Source: Nostoc linckia z4 (GTDB lineage: Bacteria; Cyanobacteriota; Cyanobacteriia; Cyanobacteriales; Nostocaceae). Taken from it: a stretch of 64,000 bases of DNA. Positions 21,694 to 31,706 of the stretch are shown in pieces. Below the pieces are notes generated by a model, which was not told where the DNA came from, did not search any database, and saw nothing but the letters and a program-made list of their open reading frames with translations. Location of the stretch: contig NZ_LAHA01000006.1 of the NCBI RefSeq assembly GCF_002608075.1, positions 148,785 through 212,784 of the forward strand, given 5' to 3'. The stretch's first letter is position 1. Each line of letters starts with the position of its first letter. The translations under genes were made by a program, and so were the position numbers.

Positions 21694-21960
21694 AGCAAGA
21701 CTCTGGGAGGCTTGCAAAAACAGGGTTGTAAGGTCTGTTTGCGCGGGTCTATTCAAAATTAACGTTTGAGCGATCGCTTGTCAAGATTTTGGTTAAACAA
21801 AAATCCTTGAAAACCTTGTAACACAACGTTTTCAAAGCTTGCGCGGATCTATTTTTAGCAAAAATCGCTCAAATACAATCACAGTAAAGATTTCAGCCTA
21901 AAATATTCTACTGTCTAAAAAAACAGCCAAGCTCCGCGCAAATCATTGCTAAAACCCCCA
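21694..21960 (-). promoter_or_regulatory. Probable CRISPR leader
   Basis: The AT-rich region to the right of the array has no gene. On the minus strand the motif GCGCAAA or GCGCGGA/CCGCGC recurs three times at about 21738-21745, 21841-21848 and 21935-21942, and GAGCGAT recurs near the first two. Such repeated blocks are typical of cyanobacterial leaders as I remember them. The polarity agrees with that inferred from the repeat. The distal (left) part of the array holds the only variant repeat. Confidence 0.65.
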
Positions 21961-22059
21961 GTCAACAGTCATAACTCATTACTCAACCCATAGAACGATT
22001 ATCCTACCCAAATTGAAAACGATAAACTTTTTACAAGGTGATTTAAAAGGTGTAGGGTA

Positions 22060-23991
22060 ATGGTGCGATTAAAGCTGTGGCAATGGGTTGTGTTGGCAAT
22101 GCCCATCGCTTTTATTATCATTTTTTTGCTGGTATCCGCCGGTTTACAAATCCATGCGTGGGGTATTAATTGGATTTGGGCTGTGTTCACTCTTTTGTTT
22201 GTTGGCTGGCGTTGGCTGTTAGTTAAATGGACTCAACCCGCCTTACAACAGGTGGAAGCTGTGTTGGCTGAGGTGCAGCAAGAATTGGAATCGGCGGTGG
22301 AAGATACGGTGGTATCAGCAGGAGGTGACACTACTAAGCAAGCCGAAGCTGCTTTGCAAGAAATTTTGCAAGCTGCACAAAGCGATCGCCCCTTGTGGGA
22401 AGATTGGCAAACTTTTTGGACGCGATGTCAAAATTTAGTTGTAGCCATCGCTCATATTTACAATCCCCAGGTTCAATACCCGCTGCTGAATATTTACGTA
22501 CCCCAAGCTTACGGGCTGATTCGGGGAACGGTGGATGATGTGGATGTGTGGATGCAAAATTTATCCCCGGTACTTAATCAGGTAACGGTGGGACAAGCAT
22601 ACCAAGCTTACGAAGTTTACCGGAAGTTAGAACCATCTGCCAGGAAATTCTGGAAAGCTTGGAACTGGGCGCAGTGGCTATTAAATCCGGTGGCGGCGGT
22701 GGCGAAACAAGTTAGCCAAGGTTCTAGTAATCGCGCTACTGAGCAATTATTGGTGAATTTGAGCCAATTATTGCGGGAAGTTGCCTTGAGGAATTTATGC
22801 AAGCAAGCGATCGCTCTCTACGGAGGTAACACGTCTGCAATTCCAGTATCTTCAACTACACTAACTTTACCCAAAGCAAAAACCCAAACACTCAAAGAAA
22901 TCCTCACTCAAGCCCAACCTGCTGAGGTGGTTGAACAAAAACCCGTAAATATTCTGTTGGTGGGGCGCACAGGTTCGGGAAAAAGCAGTTTAATTAATAC
23001 GCTATTTCAAGCAGATTTGGCTATTGTGGATGTTTTGCCTAGTACGGATCGCATTCAAAATTACCAATGGCAGTCTCCAAGTGGAGAAACTTTGACGCTT
23101 TTAGATACACCTGGATACGAACAAGTCAACCGTACAAATTTCCGGAATATAGTGCTTGATTATGCAGCTAACGCGGATTTATTGTTGTTAGTTACCCCAG
23201 CCCTAGACCCGGCGTTGCAAATGGATGTGGATTTTCTCCAAGATATGAAAGGGGAAATTGCAGATTTACCAGCGATCGCAGTTGTGACTCAAGTCGATCG
23301 CCTGCGTCCCATCCGGGAATGGCAGCCGCCTTATGATTGGGAATGGGGCGATCGTCCCAAGGAAATTGCGATTCGTGAAGCTACTCAATACCGGGCTAAG
23401 TTGCTGAATGAATATTGTAATTTGGTTTTTCCCGTGGTGACGGCTGAGAGTAAAACCAACCGAGTGCCTTGGGGAATCGAGGCGCTGTCTTTGGGACTAG
23501 TAAACACCATCGCCCCTGCAAAACAACTGCGTCTCGCCCGATTTTTGCGTAACCTGGAAGCCCGCACTGTTGCCACTGCGAAAATCATCGACCGCTACAC
23601 CTTTCAAATGGCTACCACCAAGGGATTAACATCTCTACTTAAAAGTCCAGTTCTTCAGTTTATTTCCACTTTATCAACTGGATCTCCAAACTTGGCTTAT
23701 GTGTTGGCAGAACAAATTCCTGTGGAACAGTTACCAATTGTAATTGGTAAACTCCAAATGGCCTATGAGCTGTTCTCGCTTTTGAATACAGATAACCCCA
23801 ACCAAGTGAATTTTGATTTACTATCTTTGTGGCCGTTGTTGTTAGACAACTCCGCTTCAGCCGAACAAAATGCTTGGGCATTTGGTCACGCCTTAGTGGA
23901 ATATTGGACTCAAAATTTGACGGTGGAACAACTTAGCGATCGCTTTCAGAAGTATTTATCTACTTTAAATCCAATTAAACAGCAAAATTAA
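22060..23991 (+). CDS. Membrane-anchored dynamin/Era-like GTPase
   Basis: The 643-residue protein has two N-terminal membrane helices (about 9-29 and 37-54), a helical middle region (60-290), then a GTPase domain with G1 GRTGSGKS (302-309), G3 DTPG (349-352) and a G4-like TQVD near 398 in place of NKxD. The C-terminal part is helical (LARFLRNLEARTVATAKIID). It probably acts on the cytoplasmic face of the plasma or thylakoid membrane; the partner is unknown. The start is the ATG at 22060 after a GGTGTAGGGTA stretch. It is the first gene after the CRISPR leader and is convergent with amt. Confidence 0.85.
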   Translation: MVRLKLWQWVVLAMPIAFIIIFLLVSAGLQIHAWGINWIWAVFTLLFVGWRWLLVKWTQPALQQVEAVLAEVQQELESAVEDTVVSAGGDTTKQAEAALQEILQAAQSDRPLWEDWQTFWTRCQNLVVAIAHIYNPQVQYPLLNIYVPQAYGLIRGTVDDVDVWMQNLSPVLNQVTVGQAYQAYEVYRKLEPSARKFWKAWNWAQWLLNPVAAVAKQVSQGSSNRATEQLLVNLSQLLREVALRNLCKQAIALYGGNTSAIPVSSTTLTLPKAKTQTLKEILTQAQPAEVVEQKPVNILLVGRTGSGKSSLINTLFQADLAIVDVLPSTDRIQNYQWQSPSGETLTLLDTPGYEQVNRTNFRNIVLDYAANADLLLLVTPALDPALQMDVDFLQDMKGEIADLPAIAVVTQVDRLRPIREWQPPYDWEWGDRPKEIAIREATQYRAKLLNEYCNLVFPVVTAESKTNRVPWGIEALSLGLVNTIAPAKQLRLARFLRNLEARTVATAKIIDRYTFQMATTKGLTSLLKSPVLQFISTLSTGSPNLAYVLAEQIPVEQLPIVIGKLQMAYELFSLLNTDNPNQVNFDLLSLWPLLLDNSASAEQNAWAFGHALVEYWTQNLTVEQLSDRFQKYLSTLNPIKQQN

Positions 23992-24094
23992 TATAAACTT
24001 AGGGACTTCTAAGTATTGTTGACTGTTGACGGTTCACAGTTAACAGTCAACATCTCCTTAACTGAACCGTATTACCTGATTCACTACCATAAAA

Positions 24095-24134
24095 AAACTA
24101 CGAGATACACACGTGTGCCCCACCTCGTAGTAAC
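24095..24134 (-). terminator. Terminator downstream of the amt gene
   Basis: On the minus strand CTACGAG pairs with CTCGTAG across a GTGGGGCACACGTGTGTAT centre, followed by seven T residues. It lies about 40 bases after the amt stop codon. Confidence 0.8.
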
Positions 24135-24170
24135 AATTTATAATCTCTGCGACTTTAATCAGGGGAAAGT

Positions 24171-25748
24171 TCAAAATTTCCCGATGGAACCTTCTCCTTC
24201 AGAAAATGCAGTTGCCTCAGCTTCTTTCAAGAATCCGCTGTAGGCTTCCATGCCGTGTTCGCCGATATCCAAACCTTCTAATTCTTCTTCTTTGGAAACT
24301 CTGATACCTAAAGTAGCTTTGAGAACTAACCAAAAAATGCTACTTACTAAAACAGTGAAACCACCTACTGAGATTACACCCAAAAATTGAACGCCCAACT
24401 GTCCAAGGCCACCGCCTGCAAATAAACCTTTTGCTGGGCCAAGTCCCTCACCATACCAAGAGTAAACACCAGGGCCAACAGACCACAGACCGATTGCTAG
24501 AGTTCCCCAAATACCGCAAACTAAGTGGACTGAGGTAGCTCCCACTGGGTCATCAATGCCAATTTTGTCAAAGAAGGTGACGGAGAATACTACAATTACT
24601 CCAGCAATTAAACCGATGATGAAAGCACTACCAATATTGACGAAAGCACAAGGGGCTGTAATTGCAACTAAGCCAGCCAAAATACCATTGATAATCATTG
24701 ACAAGTCTGGTTTACCTAAGTAAAGCCAAGCTGTAATTGTGGCAGCAATACCGCCGACTGCACCAGCCATGTTGGTTGTTAAAGCAATGTGAGTAATTGC
24801 ACTAGGATCGGCAGTCATTGTTGAACCAGGGTTGAAACCAAACCAGCCCAACCAAAGAATTAAACAGCCCAAGGTGGCAATACTCATGTTGTGGCCTGGT
24901 AGGGCAAGAACTTGCTTATCTTGATATTTACCAATGCGGGGCCCAAGAAATGCTGCTCCCATCAAAGCTGCCCAGCCACCGACGGAGTGAACCACCGTAG
25001 AACCAGCAAAATCCCAGAAACCGCTTTTTGCCAGCCAACCGCCGCCCCAAATCCAATGTCCGGTAATTGGGTAGGAAATACCTACGAGTAAGAGACTGAA
25101 AATCAGGAAGCCAACAAATTTAATTCTTTCAGCAACTGCACCCGAAACAATTGTTGCTGCGGTTCCAGCAAATACTAGCTGGAATAAAAATTTGGCTGCT
25201 AGGGGTACGCCAGCCCAACTAAGGGCACTGAAGATACCTTTATAAGCATCTCCTGTGGTAGGACTATTATCTTCTCCTGCTAAGAAAAACCCACTCAAGC
25301 CAAAGAAAGGGTTACCATCACCGAACATTAAGCCGAAGCCAATTGCCCAAAAAGCAACGGTGGCTAAAGCAAACACAATCAAGTTTTTAGCAAGAACGTT
25401 GACTGCATTTTTCTGGCGACAGAAGCCGGTTTCTAACATACAAAAACCAGCGTTCATGAAAAATACTAAAAAAGCTGCCAGCGCAACCCACAGTGTATCG
25501 AGAGCAATTTTCAATTCTGCTGTAGTCGGGCCGGCAGCTGGAGTTTGGGCAACTGCGGCATAACCCCAACCCAATACAATCAAACAAGCTAAAGGTAAGC
25601 AAGCTTGCCAACTGGGGGTGAGTCGCCCAAGTGCTAAATAAAATCTCTTGACTTTTGAATTTGATTGTGTAGTCTCTCTGTAATTTCTTACAGACAAATG
25701 CCTTCTTTTTGGGTTCGATTTTTGTTTGTACATGAATTTGAACATCAT
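24171..25748 (-). CDS. amt: Ammonium transporter (Amt1 type)
   Basis: The product of up to 525 residues conducts ammonium across the plasma membrane. After a hydrophobic signal-like segment ([20 protein letters not shown]) there are the eleven Amt helices. Landmarks are [17 protein letters not shown], the first pore His in [11 protein letters not shown], the second in [15 protein letters not shown], and the Amt signature [21 protein letters not shown]. The C-terminal tail (GIDIGEHG-like [13 protein letters not shown]) matches the cytosolic tail that binds PII. About 50 residues precede the usual start, so translation may begin later than the ATG at 25748. A second amt lies 658 bases upstream on the same strand. 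This recalls the Anabaena amt4-amt1-amtB cluster. NtcA control is likely but I found no perfect box. Confidence 0.95.
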   Translation of the reverse strand: MMFKFMYKQKSNPKRRHLSVRNYRETTQSNSKVKRFYLALGRLTPSWQACLPLACLIVLGWGYAAVAQTPAAGPTTAELKIALDTLWVALAAFLVFFMNAGFCMLETGFCRQKNAVNVLAKNLIVFALATVAFWAIGFGLMFGDGNPFFGLSGFFLAGEDNSPTTGDAYKGIFSALSWAGVPLAAKFLFQLVFAGTAATIVSGAVAERIKFVGFLIFSLLLVGISYPITGHWIWGGGWLAKSGFWDFAGSTVVHSVGGWAALMGAAFLGPRIGKYQDKQVLALPGHNMSIATLGCLILWLGWFGFNPGSTMTADPSAITHIALTTNMAGAVGGIAATITAWLYLGKPDLSMIINGILAGLVAITAPCAFVNIGSAFIIGLIAGVIVVFSVTFFDKIGIDDPVGATSVHLVCGIWGTLAIGLWSVGPGVYSWYGEGLGPAKGLFAGGGLGQLGVQFLGVISVGGFTVLVSSIFWLVLKATLGIRVSKEEELEGLDIGEHGMEAYSGFLKEAEATAFSEGEGSIGKF

Positions 25749-26406
25749 CCTTCAAAACATCGTTCAAAATAGGAAAAAATGCAATCGCAAACTGAAATTC
25801 CACGACTTTTGATATTTTTCCTTGAGACCACTTGTTTCCAAAGCAGAAAATCAAATATCCTTAGTAGGAGTTTAAAGAAATATTGGTACATTTGTAAATA
25901 TTTTTTATATATCTTTTTCAGAAATTCAGATATTGTTTCTCGAACAACAAACTCTACTTTACTTAATCTTTAACGACCCCAAACAAAGATTGTCACATGT
26001 GTGGCAAGTAACAGGCCTGTAAGCTTATGATTGTCAGGATTTTACGAGCAGTTTATCAGCTAAAGTATGCTAAAGTATGCTTCAACTGCTAACTAAGTAG
26101 GTGTGAAAAAACTCAACTATGTTAAGAGAAAATAACTTAGCTTGAACTCTCTTTCCTCCTGAATTCAAAGTGGTGAGTAGGGAGTAGGGAATGGGAAAGA
26201 CCACTTTCATATTTGACCTTTACTGCCTCCTGCCTCCTGCATGATTCTGACGATAAATATTCACAACAACCTACAGGATTCATATTTGATTTCTGCGAAG
26301 CTAGGTACACTTTTATTTGTTTTTATTTGTTAAGAGTCTCTAGGTGTGGTTCTCCGAATCAAATCGGATTTCTATACTTAAGAAATCACTCAAATAAAAA
26401 TATGCT
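25749..26406. other. Intergenic region between the two ammonium transporter genes
   Basis: It contains a direct repeat CTAAAGTATG twice at 26060-26080, a GAGTAGGG tract (26176-26190), and a copy (26243-26271) of the dispersed repeat also found at 8989-9017. No gene is seen. The promoter of the downstream amt must lie here. Confidence 0.5.
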
Positions 26407-27867
26407 CTATTCCTTCTCAAAAGTGTTAATTTCAGAAGTCTGAGTAGCTTTTTTTTCTGCTTCTGTTATTGGATAAACATCTGGCCACACTGAAGCACCG
26501 TGTTGGTAAATATCGATACCGATGCCATCGCCTTGGGGATTGACACGTAAGCGTCCTATTGCTTTGAGACCACCATACATTAAAAAGGCAAAGCCAATGG
26601 TGAAAATTGCGATCGCCACTAACCCCAAAAGTTGTATCGCCAGCAAATCAAAGCCACCACCTAAAAATAATCCTGCCTTTTTGTTTAGCGTCAGTTCTGC
26701 TTGACCGAACAAGCCTATTGAGAGAGTACCCATCATGCCATTGATACCGTGTACAGAAAACGCCCCTACCGGATCGTCGATGTGGACTGACTCGATAAAA
26801 TCTATTCCCAGTACAACCAAAATACCACCCGTCAAACCAATCAAAACTGCTGCCCAAGGAGCAACGAAAGCGCAAGGTGCTGTAATTCCTACCAATCCAG
26901 CCAAAGAACCATTAAGACAATAAACCAAATCCCATTTCCCTGTGCGGATGTATTGGAAAATTATCGTTGCCAGTGCCGCTGTGCTAGCAGCTAATGTAGT
27001 ATTAATTGTTACTAAACCCATTAATCCTGGATTAGCTGTGCTGAGAGTTGAACCAGGGTTGAATCCGTACCAGCCAAACCACAAAATCATCGTTCCCAGA
27101 GTTGCCAATCCCAAATTATGGGCTGGCGGTAGTGTCCCCCAAGGCGGACGACCGGGACGGGGGCCGAGTAAATAAGCACCAATCAAGGCTGTCCAGCCAC
27201 CCACGGTGTGCACAACGGAACTACCGGCAAAATCATGATAGTACAACTTGGTTAACCAGCCGTTAGCGTTCCAAGCCCAATGAACTACCAGTGGGTAGCT
27301 AATTCCACCAATAATGCCACTGTAAATTAAATCACCAATAAAATCCGTTCTTCCGGCCATTGAACCGGTGGTAATGGTAGTAGCAGTAGCAGCAAAAGCG
27401 AATTGAAAGAAGAACAAGGTATAGGTATTGATGGCGGCTGTGGAACCAGGTGCCCCTAATGGATAACTACCATCAGCAGCTGGTAACTGACTGAGGAAGA
27501 AGGTATCTATGCCAAACAAACCGCCAAAACTCGTACCAAAGGCAATACCAAAGCCGATAGCCCACCATGTCAAAATGGTTACAGCAGCATTAATGAAGTT
27601 TTCCAATAAGGCATTAACTACACTTCTTTGCCGCAGCAAACCTGCTTCTAACATGGCAAACCCAGTTTGCATAAAGAATACTAAAAAACCAGATAGTAAT
27701 ACCCAGGTAGTATCAATGGAAATTTGCAGCTTTGTCGTCGTTTCCGATAAAGATTGCACAGTAGGAGGATCTGCCGCCTGGACAACTGTCGGCGCTAAAA
27801 CTGCAAATACCATTGAACCGATACCTAGCGCCATTAGGCGATACCAGGGTTGAATACGGTTATTCAT
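26407..27867 (-). CDS. amt: Ammonium transporter, second copy
   Basis: The 486-residue protein has a cleavable signal (MALGIGSMVFAVLAPTVVQA) and the Amt helix pattern. Pore residues are present: GSSVVHTVGGW and GAFSVHGINGMMGTL carry the twin His pair, and FLVFFMQTGFAMLEAGLLRQ the first helix. It diverges clearly from the neighbouring Amt (for instance GGLFGIDTFFLSQLPAADGS insert, and tail GIGIDIYQHGASVWPD). The twin-His pair is intact, so it should transport. It is upstream of the first amt on the same strand with a long gap, so each may have its own promoter. A strong palindrome lies 75-102 bases upstream of the start. Confidence 0.95.
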   Translation of the reverse strand: MNNRIQPWYRLMALGIGSMVFAVLAPTVVQAADPPTVQSLSETTTKLQISIDTTWVLLSGFLVFFMQTGFAMLEAGLLRQRSVVNALLENFINAAVTILTWWAIGFGIAFGTSFGGLFGIDTFFLSQLPAADGSYPLGAPGSTAAINTYTLFFFQFAFAATATTITTGSMAGRTDFIGDLIYSGIIGGISYPLVVHWAWNANGWLTKLYYHDFAGSSVVHTVGGWTALIGAYLLGPRPGRPPWGTLPPAHNLGLATLGTMILWFGWYGFNPGSTLSTANPGLMGLVTINTTLAASTAALATIIFQYIRTGKWDLVYCLNGSLAGLVGITAPCAFVAPWAAVLIGLTGGILVVLGIDFIESVHIDDPVGAFSVHGINGMMGTLSIGLFGQAELTLNKKAGLFLGGGFDLLAIQLLGLVAIAIFTIGFAFLMYGGLKAIGRLRVNPQGDGIGIDIYQHGASVWPDVYPITEAEKKATQTSEINTFEKE

Positions 27868-27942
27868 TGCTCACTTTTTGCTGCTGGAAAAGCGATCGCC
27901 GATGTTGATCGATAGCTCAACAACATTTGGCTGCACTTTGGT

Positions 27943-27969
27943 AAATTTATACCTCAAATGTATAAATTT
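27943..27969. promoter_or_regulatory. Operator-like palindrome upstream of amt
   Basis: AAATTTATAC (27943-27952) and GTATAAATTT (27960-27969) are exact complements separated by seven bases. It lies 76 to 102 bases before the start codon of the second amt. It does not fit the NtcA consensus (GTA-N8-TAC), so another dimeric regulator is more likely. Confidence 0.55.
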
Positions 27970-28239
27970 GATTGATTGTCTATTTACTTGAACCAAAAAA
28001 CTGTATTATTGAATACACTTTTCTAGGATTTTGATGGCAACATAGCTTTCGGTAAAACAAATAAAGCAACTATATCCTTTGCAGTTACGTATTTTCCGGT
28101 ATTATAATTAGACAAATTTATATTTGATTAAGTTTTTATACGAAAAATTAATTACTCGTTACTTTTAAAGTTATGCGGAATACACGATATTCAATGTGTA
28201 TGAAACCGCTCTGTTAAACCTACCCAAAACTACTTAAGT

Positions 28240-28372
28240 CTAGTAGTCTGCCAACTCAAAAATGTTAGGTGGACGTTGGGTAAAGGTTAAAGGGAAAAGG
28301 GAAAGGGATAAAAAACATGAGTCCCTTTCCCCTTCACCTTTAAAGAGCCAAGTTGCCTTGGCGTACTACTAG
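28240..28372. mobile_element. Palindromic MITE-like element, copy A, overlapping the end of the NB-ARC gene
   Basis: It begins CTAGTAGTCTGCCAACTC and ends TTGGCGTACTACTAG, so the outer 8 bases CTAGTAGT are inverted repeats and the next GCCAA/TTGGC also pair. The interior has GGTTAAAGGGAAAAGGG facing CCCTTTCCCC. Its terminal CTA (28369-28371) is the stop codon of the NB-ARC gene on the minus strand. Confidence 0.75.
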
Positions 28373-29793
28373 CTTGCTACCTGACGTTGATGTTCTTGAT
28401 CCAGAAATGCGTTCGGCTGAAATTTGGCAATCTTTTCATCGATAATAAAAGATTTCACATATTCAATCATCATCGGTTGGAGGGAAAACAAACCCGATTT
28501 GACATCAATCCACGATCGCCCTTGCAGTAGTTCTAAGGTTTCCAGTAGTTCTTGGGATGAAACTGAGGATGGCATCTTTGTTCGTAGCTGTGAAAAAGAA
28601 ATGGGTTGACGATCGAGTACCATGCATTGAATCGTTACTTTAGCTACATCCGGTAGGTGTTCAAATTCTGGATCTAAATCGTTGAGAATTGTACCGAAAA
28701 GTGTAACTTTTTGTTTTAAAAATTCAGTAATACTACCATCAAATAACCTTTGAATCGTTATGGCAATGCGGTTTAGTATATGGGGATTTCCTGCATAGGA
28801 TTCGATTAATCGATTCCAGTCGTCTGGCGTTCCTCTAAAGGTTCCTTTTGTTTTCAAAAGTTCTTGTATGTCTGTAACCTGTAATCCTTGGAGAGAAAAT
28901 ACTCGCACAGGTGTTGTATTTCCTTCAAGCGGAGCGATCTCATGGGATTTGATCCGACTAGTTAAGATTAAGCAACTTTGATGGGTAGCTTCTCCCACTC
29001 TCCTAAATAATTCACAGTATTCCCCGACGGTTGTGTGGTGGAGCCAGATGCAATTTCGACAGGTGATTTCTGTGGCTGCACATTCTTGGAGAAATCTGTC
29101 AGCACCATCTAAAACTAGTAAACAACGATGATGTTGCAGATAATGAATCAGTCGTGAAATTCTGTGATTGAATGATTCTGGTAGATCGGTTTCTTTCCCA
29201 TCGGATAGGACGGAGATTAAGTCTGCAAGGAGATCGTTGACTGAAGGAGCCGGAAGGAGCGATCGCCAAATCACGAACTCAAACTGATTGTGAAGTTGTT
29301 GAGCGAGCTTCACCGATAGACAGGTTTTGCCGATACCACCCATACCCAATAGTGTGATGAGACGGCAGGGTATTGGTTGCTCTGGGGTAGACTCAGCTAA
29401 AATCCAGTGCTTCAAGGTTGCCAGTTCTTCTGTACGTCCGTAAAAAAGGGATACATCTGGTGCTTCTCCCCAATCAATTCGATTTGGAATTTTTCTGTTG
29501 TCTTCCTGCGGATTGATATCTGGATTGGCTAACTGATAGTCGTTAGGTTCTAGTTGTAGTTTGAATGCTTGGAAACAATAATTCAGGGTTTGCCGATCTA
29601 CTCCTATTTCACAGGCAAATACCTTTGCTACCGTATCTGGGTCTAACCCCATGCGAAAGCCTAAAGCTTCACGGGTATAATGTTTATCGAAATTTTCATT
29701 ACTTTCTGATTGAGATTTTGCATCTTGGAGTTTCTGCAATCCTTGGGGCGTTAGGATTACACCACGTCTGCGGCTTCTTTGTTGGGATTTCAT
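28369..29793 (-). CDS. NB-ARC (STAND) ATPase with an N-terminal winged-helix-like domain, no C-terminal repeat domain
   Basis: The 474-residue protein begins at the ATG at 29793 (an upstream TTG would add seven residues). Residues 10-85 (RGVILTPQGLQKLQDAKSQ, DPDTVAKVFACEIGVDRQTL) match the N-terminal HTH of cyanobacterial NB-ARC proteins. The NB-ARC module has Walker A GMGGIGKT (150-157), Walker B LLVLDGAD (about 225-232), a sensor ILTSR and a GLQ motif. Most relatives carry WD40 or other sensor repeats after this module; here the protein ends about 100 residues after the ATPase. Such proteins act as signalling or defence switches, but the output is not known. The stop codon is provided by an inserted palindromic element. 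Confidence 0.85.
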   Translation of the reverse strand: MKSQQRSRRRGVILTPQGLQKLQDAKSQSESNENFDKHYTREALGFRMGLDPDTVAKVFACEIGVDRQTLNYCFQAFKLQLEPNDYQLANPDINPQEDNRKIPNRIDWGEAPDVSLFYGRTEELATLKHWILAESTPEQPIPCRLITLLGMGGIGKTCLSVKLAQQLHNQFEFVIWRSLLPAPSVNDLLADLISVLSDGKETDLPESFNHRISRLIHYLQHHRCLLVLDGADRFLQECAATEITCRNCIWLHHTTVGEYCELFRRVGEATHQSCLILTSRIKSHEIAPLEGNTTPVRVFSLQGLQVTDIQELLKTKGTFRGTPDDWNRLIESYAGNPHILNRIAITIQRLFDGSITEFLKQKVTLFGTILNDLDPEFEHLPDVAKVTIQCMVLDRQPISFSQLRTKMPSSVSSQELLETLELLQGRSWIDVKSGLFSLQPMMIEYVKSFIIDEKIAKFQPNAFLDQEHQRQVAS

Positions 29794-29814
29794 GGGGAAT
29801 GTTGCAGGTGACAA

Positions 29815-30770
29815 ATGTATTTTTTATGGATAGGCATGAACGTTTGTAGTGCATCGTTAAGATACACCAACAAACATGAGATAACTGGCACAAGTCAGCA
29901 GTAAATAACTTCAGCTGCCAAAGCTATAAAATTATCTACAACTCAATCGAGTCTTAATTGTCAAAACTGTACCTATTCAAACGATTTTTTTAAGAATTAT
30001 GATAGGAAACACAGATATTAAGAACTATTTCAGTCTGAAATCAGGTAAGTTTTACAAGACTAAGTGAAGTAAATTTATCCAGCTAATTTTATGTTACCTG
30101 CTTTATTCTCCCACCAACATTAAGTAATTTTACGGATTGGATTTAGTTGGCGATGCCTTTCTTTTGTGTTGTATTTTCGTAATTCAGCTTTTGAATAGCG
30201 ATCGCTGTTGCTGGAATTGGGAAGCGATCGCTTCTGCTGGCTAATATTCGTCTGTGCACCGCAGATACTCGATTTTCCTGGGGGGAAGGTCACGGTTGCC
30301 TATGTCTAATCAAATTGTACTCAGATTGGGCGGGTTTTTCGATTGATCTGAAATGTATGGGCGATCGCACAATTGATTCCAATGTCTGAGTCGTGAGAAA
30401 AAGGTCAAAGTTTTCAGGCTTTAAAGTTCATCAAACTCACGTACTTTTATGTTAGGGCAATACAGTTCGGATAAGTTCAAAATTCTGGGAGAGGCAGCCA
30501 GAAATATTTCTTCAGATTTGCTTTTTGGCAACCCGAAGTTAAGCAATTTTAGTGCCGCTGATTAAGTTCGTCATAATTAAGCACTTACTCCTGCAAGTGG
30601 TGAAATGCTTGTTGATACTAGTGATGATAAATTTTATGAGAAAATCCACACCATTTTTATTAAAATCCTTAATTTCGGTTGATGCAATTGACTTAATAAA
30701 GCAAAACTATAACAGAAAGCATTGTTCCCAAAGATTAAAAATAATTGGGTTGAAATAAAGGTCGTTACCA
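29815..30770. other. Intergenic region before the accessory pair, possible gene debris
   Basis: About 950 bases, AT-rich with two HIP1 octamers near 30198-30232. A 38-codon frame at 30449-30565 (MLGQYSSDKFKILGEAARN) and a following frame reading SGEMLVDTSDDKFYEKIHT near 30600-30660 look like broken pieces of a small protein gene. I cannot name it. No RNA gene is seen. Confidence 0.4.
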
Positions 30771-31601
30771 ATGTCAATCACTGGAAAATTCACGAATATT
30801 CCTAATGGCAATATCGTGCCAACAGTATCAGGCAACCGTCTGAGTGCAACTTTTAAGATGGAGGCAACTTTTACAAATCCAAGTGGTTCTGATGATTGTG
30901 CAGGAGGTGAGTATCGTCAATACGTAAAAGGTGTCTTTAAGTGTAACGGGAAAGAGGTTACACATCAGTTATGTACAACATATCTTTCAAAAGAAAATTT
31001 GCAAGAAGATGGTTGTCCACCAGAAAAATGTACTGCTTATGGTTATCGGAGTTGTGATTATAAGAAACAAGAGTACACACCAACTAGAGACAAAGGTTGT
31101 ACTTTCTCGGCAGACGACACACCTAGTATTACAAGCAATCCTGGAGATGAGGTAGAAATAGACCTAAGTTTTGTAGGACAACTTATAGATACAAAAAAAC
31201 CCGATAAAATACTCGCTCAAGCAATATGGACGGTGAAAGGTACAGGAAAACTAGTGGCACAAAAGTTAAGCACTGTAGAAGATACGATCACAAAAACAAA
31301 TGAAAGGCTCTCAGTTCAAGCAATTTATAATTGTGAAACTGATACTTGGGATTTTAACGTTATCATTTCCCGCCCATCTGGTTTACCACCTATCCACAGT
31401 AGTGAGATTGAAGTACAATTTCTAGACGCAACAGGCAAATTACTTAATATACTTACAGCCCAACGTGGTCAACTAACTGAGGTTGGTGGAACAAATCTTA
31501 AGAGTGCAGTTGCAATGTATCAAGTAAGCACTGGTAAAACTCTACCTGCATCTTTATTTGTGAAGTTTCGTGAAGATACTTACTCTATGAATCTTCAATA
31601 A
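30771..31601 (+). CDS. Cysteine-rich protein of unknown function
   Basis: The 276-residue protein begins MSITGKFTNIPNGNIVPTVS. It has no signal peptide or membrane helix. At least eight Cys lie in residues 40-120 (DDCAGG, FKCNGK, HQLCTT, DGCPPEKC, RSCDYK, DKGCTF), which suggests metal binding or disulfides, so export by another route is possible. The second half (SFVGQLIDTKKPD, QAIYNCETDTWDFNVIISRP) is beta-rich. AAAGG precedes the ATG as a ribosome site. It lies 105 bases before the RhiA-like gene on the same strand and is probably in one unit with it. I do not recognise a family. Confidence 0.75.
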   Translation: MSITGKFTNIPNGNIVPTVSGNRLSATFKMEATFTNPSGSDDCAGGEYRQYVKGVFKCNGKEVTHQLCTTYLSKENLQEDGCPPEKCTAYGYRSCDYKKQEYTPTRDKGCTFSADDTPSITSNPGDEVEIDLSFVGQLIDTKKPDKILAQAIWTVKGTGKLVAQKLSTVEDTITKTNERLSVQAIYNCETDTWDFNVIISRPSGLPPIHSSEIEVQFLDATGKLLNILTAQRGQLTEVGGTNLKSAVAMYQVSTGKTLPASLFVKFREDTYSMNLQ

Positions 31602-31706
31602 ATTTGAATTATCTTAACTTCCCGTTTTTCACAGTTTATTCAATCATTTGTTGACTTTTAAAAAGTCTCTTTTTTTACAACTATCTAGTAATCATAAGAG
31701 GTCAAG

